From an uncultured Anaerofilum sp. (GTDB lineage: Bacteria; Bacillota; Clostridia; Oscillospirales; Ruminococcaceae): 49,106 nucleotides of DNA. The DNA is taken from contig CALWZD010000066.1 in NCBI GenBank assembly GCA_944385945.1, positions 1 to 49,106 on the forward strand, written 5' to 3'. The notes beneath the pieces are model-generated. The model was given only the letters and a program-made list of their open reading frames with translations. It did not search any database and was not told the origin of the DNA. Positions 43,542 through 49,106 of this stretch are shown here, piece after piece; the first letter of the stretch is position 1; every line of letters starts with the position of its first letter. A program made the position numbers and the translations under genes.

Positions 43542-44891
43542 TCAGCTCCTTTTTTTGAGATACTTGGGCAGGCAAACGAAATAGAACCATGCACCAATGA
43601 GGAAAATGACCAACACGCTCAATACGCCCCACGGTGCAGCACGGCGGGAAACTTCGGTGAGCACTTCAATGGAAGCATCGCTGGGAATGTTCTCTTTTTC
43701 ACGGATGACCTGTGCTGCCAACCCACTTGTAAACGCCACCAACGAGGGACCCATGATTGCAGAAAATTTTCCGAAAATATCGTAAAATCCAAAAAATTCG
43801 CCGCTGCGTTTGGGGTCGGGGATCATCTTGCCGAACATACTGCGGGACAACGCTTGGATGCCGCCTTGACTGGTGGAAACCAAAATCGCCAGCACCCAGA
43901 ACTGCCACACTTCACGCACGAAAAAGCCGAAGATCGAAATTCCCATGTAGATACAGATACCCACACCGATCATGGTACGTGCGCCGAACTTTTCGGAGCA
44001 TTTGATATACAGCAATCCGAACGGCAAGCCCAAGATCTGCACCAGCAACAGTGCCAGCAGCATATCCGTGCTGCCCAGGCCCAACGTATCACCGTAACTT
44101 GTGGACATATGGATGATGGTATTTACACCGTCGATATAGAAGAAGTATGCCAACAGGAAGAAAAACATATCCTTGTGGTGGAAAATCTCCTTTACGGTTT
44201 TGCCCAGACCCTTCATTGCCTGTACAATAGCACCTTTTTCACGTTCGGCATAGCTTTTCTGCTGTACATTTTTCAGCAGAGGAAGGCTGAACACCAACCA
44301 CCAAACTGCGGTCAGCCCAAACACAAAGGACAAGCAAACCAGCATATCGACGCCGATGCCTGCTAAAATCAAAAACAGCAACAGCGGAATGGTAGAGCCG
44401 CCGATATATCCCATCGCATAACCCATCGTGGAAACCCGATCCATACGTTCTTTGGTGGTAACATCGGGCAAAAAGCTATCGTAATACAGATTGGCACCCG
44501 AAAAACCGATCTGACTTGCAATATACAAAAGCAGTACTTGGATGCCTACCTGTTCCGCCACCTGCGGATTGACAAAATCGAGCAACGGCGTAACGGCAAG
44601 TACTGCACAGGAAAGCACACCCACTGCCAAAAATACGCTGAAAAGCCGTTTGCGCAATCCACGAAAATCGCCCAGCACACCCATGATCGGTGCCATCAAA
44701 GCGATCAACAGCATTGCTGCACTGGTGCAATAGCCCCATGTGTTCATGCTGGATGCAGCATCAGGCGTATATTCTGCCACCGTATTGTAAAAAATCGGTA
44801 AGATCGTCACGATAACGACCGAGTGCGCCGAGTTCGCCCAATCGTAAAGCATCCAGCTTTTTTCTTCTTTTGTATATCCTTTTAAAAACAT
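43542..44891 (-). CDS. UMF1 family MFS transporter
   Basis: 449 residues, twelve membrane segments. SWMLYDWANSAHSVVIVTIL is the UMF1/Atg22-like opening. FLPDVTTKERMDRVSTMGYA and LSRSMFGKMIPDPKRSGEFF are family blocks. Substrate unknown. ATG 44891 behind GAGGTGA. The PLPC-like gene starts 9 bases after it, so the three genes to gluQ may be one operon. Confidence 0.9.
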   Translation of the reverse strand: MFLKGYTKEEKSWMLYDWANSAHSVVIVTILPIFYNTVAEYTPDAASSMNTWGYCTSAAMLLIALMAPIMGVLGDFRGLRKRLFSVFLAVGVLSCAVLAVTPLLDFVNPQVAEQVGIQVLLLYIASQIGFSGANLYYDSFLPDVTTKERMDRVSTMGYAMGYIGGSTIPLLLFLILAGIGVDMLVCLSFVFGLTAVWWLVFSLPLLKNVQQKSYAEREKGAIVQAMKGLGKTVKEIFHHKDMFFFLLAYFFYIDGVNTIIHMSTSYGDTLGLGSTDMLLALLLVQILGLPFGLLYIKCSEKFGARTMIGVGICIYMGISIFGFFVREVWQFWVLAILVSTSQGGIQALSRSMFGKMIPDPKRSGEFFGFYDIFGKFSAIMGPSLVAFTSGLAAQVIREKENIPSDASIEVLTEVSRRAAPWGVLSVLVIFLIGAWFYFVCLPKYLKKRS

Positions 44892-44911
44892 TGCGGTCAC
44901 CTCACACAAAT

Positions 44912-44930
44912 AGACCACACAAAGTGGTCT
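44912..44930. promoter_or_regulatory. Palindrome in the UMF1 leader
   Basis: AGACCAC-ACAAA-GTGGTCT, a perfect 7-bp inverted repeat between the -10 box and the ribosome site. It could be a repressor site or an mRNA hairpin masking the start. Confidence 0.5.
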
Positions 44931-44939
44931 GTCTGTATC

Positions 44940-44968
44940 AGTTTACCATGACAAACAGAAGAATGCAA
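44940..44968 (-). promoter_or_regulatory. Promoter of the UMF1 transporter gene
   Basis: Minus-strand TTGCAT (44968-44963) and TAAACT (44945-44940), spacer 17. Confidence 0.5.
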
Positions 44969-45030
44969 CATGGTTCAATTTTTTTAATCTTTCTTTACAT
45001 ACTTCTTATTTTTTCTGTACAAATGCCCGC

Positions 45031-45070
45031 AAAAAAACACCGCCTCGTCCGTATTCGACAAAGCGGTGCT
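45031..45070 (-). terminator. Terminator of the sigma factor operon
   Basis: CACCGC and GCGGTG close a hairpin followed by TTTTTTT on the minus strand, 11 bases after the last small gene. Confidence 0.75.
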
Positions 45071-45080
45071 TGAAACGATT

Positions 45081-45182
45081 TTACGATGTTCCCAGTAGCA
45101 TCCAAACTACACCTGCACCAAATGCTACGGCAGTTGCAGCTACTTTAAACGGTTGTACAGCACGGTCGATCACTTTACTCAT
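45081..45182 (-). CDS. 33-residue membrane peptide, last gene of the sigma operon
   Basis: ATG 45182 with GGAGG 8 bases upstream, overlapping the end of the previous gene by 8 bases. Begins MSKVIDRAVQPFKVAAT; residues ~13-31 form a membrane helix. Likely real from the site and overlap. Unknown role, perhaps a small partner of the upstream membrane protein. Confidence 0.6.
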   Translation of the reverse strand: MSKVIDRAVQPFKVAATAVAFGAGVVWMLLGTS

Positions 45183-45714
45183 GGTAGATGCCTCCTTCAA
45201 ACGGATCAGAAGTGTGATGGTTGGACTTGGTGTGCTTTCCAAAAGCCAAACGGAAACCGGCGTAAATCACCAGTACGCCGATCACCAAAGTGGGCAGATT
45301 GCGGTAAAAGGTATAATAATACAGATCTCGTACACCTGCCATTACTGCCATTTCGTACAGTACCGGTGCAACAAATGCATCGAACAGCACCCATGCCCCC
45401 AGCAACAGCAGCAACCCACCCGACACCATCGGACGTTTATACAGCACTTCCCGAATTTTCTGCACTTTGCCTTCGGAAAGCAGATAGTGATCCGGTTCCA
45501 TCAATGCACCGTTGCGGATGTTGAATGTATCAAAAAAAGAATACATCCATATGATGGGGCACAGCACTGCCGCATACGAAAAAATTGCTGAAAACACGAT
45601 ACTCAGGCAAAAAAATGTGATGAGCGAAAGCCCACGTTTCATATATCCCTGATACATTTGCCCTGCGCCCGGTACGAACGCACAACAGAAAGTTAAAAAG
45701 CCGCTTTTCTTCAT
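45175..45714 (-). CDS. Polytopic membrane protein of unknown function (TM2-like)
   Basis: 179 residues. FCCAFVPGAGQMYQGYMKRG is similar to TM2-type membrane proteins; about four membrane segments follow. It is 3 bases after the anti-sigma gene, so it is probably regulated by, or part of, that envelope response. Confidence 0.75.
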   Translation of the reverse strand: MKKSGFLTFCCAFVPGAGQMYQGYMKRGLSLITFFCLSIVFSAIFSYAAVLCPIIWMYSFFDTFNIRNGALMEPDHYLLSEGKVQKIREVLYKRPMVSGGLLLLLGAWVLFDAFVAPVLYEMAVMAGVRDLYYYTFYRNLPTLVIGVLVIYAGFRLAFGKHTKSNHHTSDPFEGGIYHE

Positions 45715-45717
45715 ACA

Positions 45718-46242
45718 TCATTCCCCTTTGCTTTCTTCAATGTCAGACCGTTCCGTGTGTTCTTCATTTTGCCCGGCGGTCGCTTTTGGTTTTTGTTCGG
45801 CAAGCGTCAACCCTCGAGAAAGTTCATTCACCATATCGTTAAACCCATCCGATACGCTCCAGAACACCTGCTTTAAATGGAAAGAATTTGCAGCGTAGTA
45901 GGAGGGTCTGCGAGCGGGCGGATGCGCTTTCAAAATCGGAAATGCACCTGCCGACCACAGGGTAAAGGTGAGCATCACAGCAGCGGCGGCGGTCGCATAT
46001 CGCCCTGTTACCACACGCCACAAGCGGCGGCTTCGCACACTGTGCATGACCGGAAGAACCATATCTCTTGGTGGCTGCTGACATACTTCTTCTGTAAGAA
46101 GATCGGTGTACCGCATCAGGCACTGCTCGCAGCTGCTCAAATGCTCTGCCACTTGCAGCCGTTGCGCTTCGTCCAGCGTTCCATCCATCAATGCCTGCAA
46201 GCACTGTTCACTTAGGTGTCCATTTTCCAAAAACAAGTTCAT
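45718..46242 (-). CDS. Anti-sigma factor with zf-HC2 domain
   Basis: 174 residues. His9-Cys14 and HLSSCEQC (His34, Cys38, Cys41) form the zinc anti-sigma domain. One membrane segment at about residues 83-104, then an outer tail. It overlaps the sigma gene by 4 bases and should hold it at the membrane until a signal arrives. Confidence 0.88.
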   Translation of the reverse strand: MNLFLENGHLSEQCLQALMDGTLDEAQRLQVAEHLSSCEQCLMRYTDLLTEEVCQQPPRDMVLPVMHSVRSRRLWRVVTGRYATAAAAVMLTFTLWSAGAFPILKAHPPARRPSYYAANSFHLKQVFWSVSDGFNDMVNELSRGLTLAEQKPKATAGQNEEHTERSDIEESKGE

Positions 46243-46763
46243 ACCCTCACTCTCCTCTCCAAAATGCTTTGCTGCAACTGCTTTCTGGCTCGATGCAGCT
46301 GTGTATGTACTGTTTTTGGGGGGCGTTCCAAAATGTTTGCAATTTCATCCACCGACTTTTCCTGTAAAAAATAAAGCTGTGCCACCATGCGGTAGGGCTC
46401 TTTTAGGTCAAGCACCAACTGGCGAATCTCCTCGGTGCCTGCTGCACTTACCGCTGTTTCTTCGGGGGTGGGTTCGGGCAGAATGTTCAGCACTGCGCTT
46501 TCGTTCATTCCGTCCTCCTCCATTGCACAAACACGGCGGTTATACGCACTTTTGAGGTAGTCCTTTGCTTTGTTCGCTGCGATGCGTGCAAGCCACGGAC
46601 GGATGCTGTCGTTGCAACAGTTGTCGATATGGCAATACGCCGAAAGGAAGGTTTCCTGCACAAGGTCTTCTGCAACGTGATGATCTTGCACCAGCTGATA
46701 GCAGACCGTGTACACCAATCGCTGATACTGCTCCACCACACGGCTAAACTGCGCAGCTGTCAT
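46239..46763 (-). CDS. ECF-type RNA polymerase sigma factor
   Basis: 174 residues from ATG 46763 (GGGGGG 9 bases upstream). Region 2 reads LVYTVCYQLVQDHHVAEDLVQ and FLSAYCHID, with RPWLARIAANKAKDYLKS; region 4 reads LDLKEPYRMVAQLYFLQEKS and ERPPKTVHTQLHRARKQL. A TGAA...CGTTTT pattern upstream may be its own promoter (weak evidence). Confidence 0.92.
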   Translation of the reverse strand: MTAAQFSRVVEQYQRLVYTVCYQLVQDHHVAEDLVQETFLSAYCHIDNCCNDSIRPWLARIAANKAKDYLKSAYNRRVCAMEEDGMNESAVLNILPEPTPEETAVSAAGTEEIRQLVLDLKEPYRMVAQLYFLQEKSVDEIANILERPPKTVHTQLHRARKQLQQSILERRVRV

Positions 46764-46840
46764 GCACCTCATCCCCCCTTCTGATAACTAAAACGATTTT
46801 ACAGGCTCGATTTCTTCAAATCGGCAAAATTTTTTCAAAC

Positions 46841-46870
46841 AAAAAACGGGTACCCATCGGATACCCGTTT
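46841..46870 (-). terminator. Terminator after the small export protein gene
   Basis: AAACGGGTA / TACCCGTTT stem followed by TTTTTTG on the minus strand. Confidence 0.8.
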
Positions 46871-46878
46871 AAAATCCA

Positions 46879-47364
46879 TCAAAACAGCATTCCCAGTGCG
46901 CCGAACACACCGCTGGATACCAGCCCCATAATAACGCCTGCCAGCATTACGCCACCGGCTACTGCCAAAAGGCTGGGGAAAAATTTCAGATCCAAAATGG
47001 TCGCAGCCAGCGCGCCTGTCCATGCACCGGTGCCGGGCAGAGGAATGCCCACGAACAGGAACAATGCCCAGTAGATACTGGTACCTGCTTTTTCTTGCAG
47101 CTTATCGCCGCCCTTTACACCCTTTTCCCAAATTTTCTGGAAAAATCCGCCCACCTTGGGCAAACGGGTACACCACAGCAGCACCTGCTTTGCAAACAGC
47201 AAAATTACCGGAACCGGCAAAATATTGCCGATCACTGCGATAATATAGGTCGGAACCAGCTCCAGACCCATTCCAACACCGATGGGGACCGCACCACGCA
47301 ATTCGAAAAGCGGCACCATAGACACAATAAACACCCAAATATAATTTTTCAACAGTGTAAGCAT
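46879..47364 (-). CDS. Small multidrug export family membrane protein (COG2426)
   Basis: 161 residues with about four membrane segments: FIVSMVPLFELRGAVPIGVG, LFLFVGIPLPGTGAWTGALA, SLLAVAGGVMLAGVIMG. This matches the small-multidrug-export family, whose real substrate is uncertain. AAGGAG ribosome site. Single gene. Confidence 0.85.
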   Translation of the reverse strand: MLTLLKNYIWVFIVSMVPLFELRGAVPIGVGMGLELVPTYIIAVIGNILPVPVILLFAKQVLLWCTRLPKVGGFFQKIWEKGVKGGDKLQEKAGTSIYWALFLFVGIPLPGTGAWTGALAATILDLKFFPSLLAVAGGVMLAGVIMGLVSSGVFGALGMLF

Positions 47365-47481
47365 TCAATTTTCTCCTTTTTGTGTGTAAGATCGTTGTTT
47401 ATAGCTATGTTTACAGAGTTGCATCTTTAACTATACTTGATTTTACGCAAAATGGCAATCAATTTTTGAGGAAAACACAAA

Positions 47482-47525
47482 AAAATTGCATCCCTTTTGA
47501 GATGTCCCGAAAGAGATGCAATTTT
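47482..47525 (-). terminator. Terminator of the P-type ATPase gene
   Basis: AAAATTGCATC pairs with GATGCAATTTT; a TTTTTTT run follows on the minus strand. Confidence 0.8.
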
Positions 47526-47566
47526 CATTCAATCAGCCTGCTGCTTTCAAAAGTATACAGCGGGTA

Positions 47567-49106
47567 TTATTTACGAGAAATTACACGCCCCAACTGGATC
47601 AGGAAGGTGGGTGCAAATGCCAGACCCAAGACTTGCAGGTACTGTACACCGGACAGAGCGGTGACCATGAACAGACCCTCGAAAACGGGAATGAGCAGTA
47701 CAGCCAACAGCAGTACGACACCGCCCGCGAATGCCATAACGGAATATTTGTTGCTTCCAAGCCCCAGTTTGAAGATAGATTCCTTGCCACGGCAGTTGAA
47801 GCCATGGAACAAACGGGCAAGGGTCAAGGTCGAGAATGCCATGGTGCTTGCCATGCCTGCACCGCCTGTACTGTTGCCCAGATAGAAAGCGGTCATGGAT
47901 GCGATAGCGATGAGCAGACCCTGCCACATGATCTTGAACATCAGTTCTTTATCCAAAATAGATGCTTTGGGGTCACGGGGTTTCTGGTCGAGCAGACCTT
48001 TGCGGGCAGGCTCCATGCCCAATGCGATAGCAGGCAAGCTATCGGTGAGCAGGTTGATAAACAGCAGGTGTACCGGCTGGAACGGAATCGACAGACCCAT
48101 GACCGATGCATATACTACCGACAAAATACCCGCCATATTGCCCGACAACAGGAACTGGATGGCATTTTTGATGTTGGTGTAAACACCACGACCATTTACA
48201 ACAGCCTTTACGATGGTTGCAAAGTTGTCGTCTGCCAAAATCATCGCAGCAGCGTCTTTACTTACTTCGGTACCGGTGATGCCCATTGCAACGCCAACGT
48301 CGGCTTTTTTCAGGGCGGGGGCATCGTTCACTCCGTCGCCGGTCATTGCAGCAATGCAGCCACGACGCTGCCATGCGCTGACGATGCGAATTTTATGTTC
48401 GGGAGATACACGGGCATATACCGAGATATGAGGCAGCTTTTCATCCAGCTCGTCATCAGTCATTGCGTCCAGTTCAACGCCTTCCAGTGCCATATCGCCT
48501 TCTTCAAAAATACCGATCTGTTTTGCGATGGCTGTTGCAGTTACCTTGTGGTCACCGGTGATCATTACGGTGCGGATACCGCCACGCTTTGCGTCGGCAA
48601 CTGCCTGTTTGCTTTCCTCACGGGGCGGGTCGATCATAGATACCAGACCAACGAATACGAAATCGGTTTCGTCTTCCAGTGTCAAATCACGCTGTTCGGT
48701 CATGGGGCGGTAAGCAAATGCCAACACACGCAGACCGTTCTCGGAGAACTGACGGTTGGCTGCCTCAATTTGCTCACGCAGTTCGGCGGTAAGGGGTTTT
48801 ACTCCCTCGGCAGTAAGGATATTTTGGGTGCGGTCGAGCAAAACGTCGATTGCACCTTTGGTCAGCATCATCAACTGTCCGTCGATATTGTGCAAGGTAC
48901 TCATCAGCTTGCGGTCAGAATCGAATGCAAGCTCTGCCAAACGGGGCAGTTCGCTGCGCACACGGTTTGCGTCCAACTGATGCTGTGCGCCCCAGTTGAT
49001 GAGTGCGATCTCGGTGGGGTCACCGACCGAAGCACCGGTCGAAAGGTCTACGGTAGCAGCGCTTGCCAGCAAGCCGATCTGCATCAGCCACTTTTGTACA
49101 GGATTG
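47567..49106 (-). CDS. P-type cation-transporting ATPase, C-terminal part (5' end outside window)
   Basis: At least 512 codons seen, open to the right edge. The N domain, hinge (MITGDHKVTA; MTGDGVNDAPALKKADVGVA) and the C-terminal membrane domain (SGNMAGILSVVYASVMGL, LLFINLLTDSLPAIALGMEP) are PMCA/SERCA-like, so Ca2+ is the likely ion. The phosphorylated DKTG part lies outside. Confidence 0.92.
   Translation of the reverse strand, partial: NPVQKWLMQIGLLASAATVDLSTGASVGDPTEIALINWGAQHQLDANRVRSELPRLAELAFDSDRKLMSTLHNIDGQLMMLTKGAIDVLLDRTQNILTAEGVKPLTAELREQIEAANRQFSENGLRVLAFAYRPMTEQRDLTLEDETDFVFVGLVSMIDPPREESKQAVADAKRGGIRTVMITGDHKVTATAIAKQIGIFEEGDMALEGVELDAMTDDELDEKLPHISVYARVSPEHKIRIVSAWQRRGCIAAMTGDGVNDAPALKKADVGVAMGITGTEVSKDAAAMILADDNFATIVKAVVNGRGVYTNIKNAIQFLLSGNMAGILSVVYASVMGLSIPFQPVHLLFINLLTDSLPAIALGMEPARKGLLDQKPRDPKASILDKELMFKIMWQGLLIAIASMTAFYLGNSTGGAGMASTMAFSTLTLARLFHGFNCRGKESIFKLGLGSNKYSVMAFAGGVVLLLAVLLIPVFEGLFMVTALSGVQYLQVLGLAFAPTFLIQLGRVISRK

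Overview
The window looks like part of the chromosome of a low-to-moderate GC Gram-positive anaerobe, most likely a gut Clostridium-class bacterium of the Oscillospiraceae type. The grounds are strong AGGAGG ribosome sites, a Na+/H+-translocating Rnf complex, an NHLP-type peptide exporter, NusG_II and UMF1 family proteins, and Firmicutes-style mobile DNA. This placement is an inference; no rRNA is present to fix it.

Region 1 (1-19510, all minus strand) is a long operon for a phage-tail-like contractile injection system (eCIS/PVC-like). Read in transcription order it holds: sheath, tube, a tail-assembly-chaperone-like protein with an overlapping -1 frame extension, a second tube protein, a giant repeat-bearing unknown, a LysM tube/adaptor protein, a gpD-like hub, a gpV-like spike, gp25, two baseplate-J-like proteins, a tail-protein-I-like protein, an Ig-like-domain baseplate protein, and finally two single-pass membrane proteins (a pseudokinase-like one resembling EssB/YukC in layout, and a MORN-repeat one cut by the window edge). 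No PAAR tip, AAA+ ATPase, cap or fibre gene is visible; they may lie further left.

Region 2 (19620-24994, minus) is an NHLP-type export set placed directly upstream of the sheath: an HlyD-like adaptor, a C39 peptidase/ABC transporter and a second ABC transporter. A sigma-A-type promoter lies at 25110-25139.

Region 3 (25507-32742) is a 7.2-kb integrated element. It lies between 13-bp direct repeats, one of which is the 3' end of an initiator tRNA-fMet gene. It encodes a large serine integrase, a HUH rolling-circle-type Rep, a BRO-type antirepressor, three HTH regulators or repressors, several small proteins, and up to three short plus-strand RNAs with their own promoters and terminators. One of these RNAs is antisense to the rep leader. 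The tRNA's original terminator is now 7.2 kb away at the other end of the element, which supports the insertion model.

Region 4 (32731-49106) is ordinary core genome: tRNA-fMet, a C39-like protein that has lost its expected cysteine, the six-gene rnfCDGEAB operon, an M20 dipeptidase, a NusG_II protein, GluQRS, a Zn-dependent phospholipase-C-like protein, a UMF1 transporter, an ECF sigma/anti-sigma operon with membrane proteins, a small multidrug export family protein, and the C-terminal part of a P-type cation ATPase.
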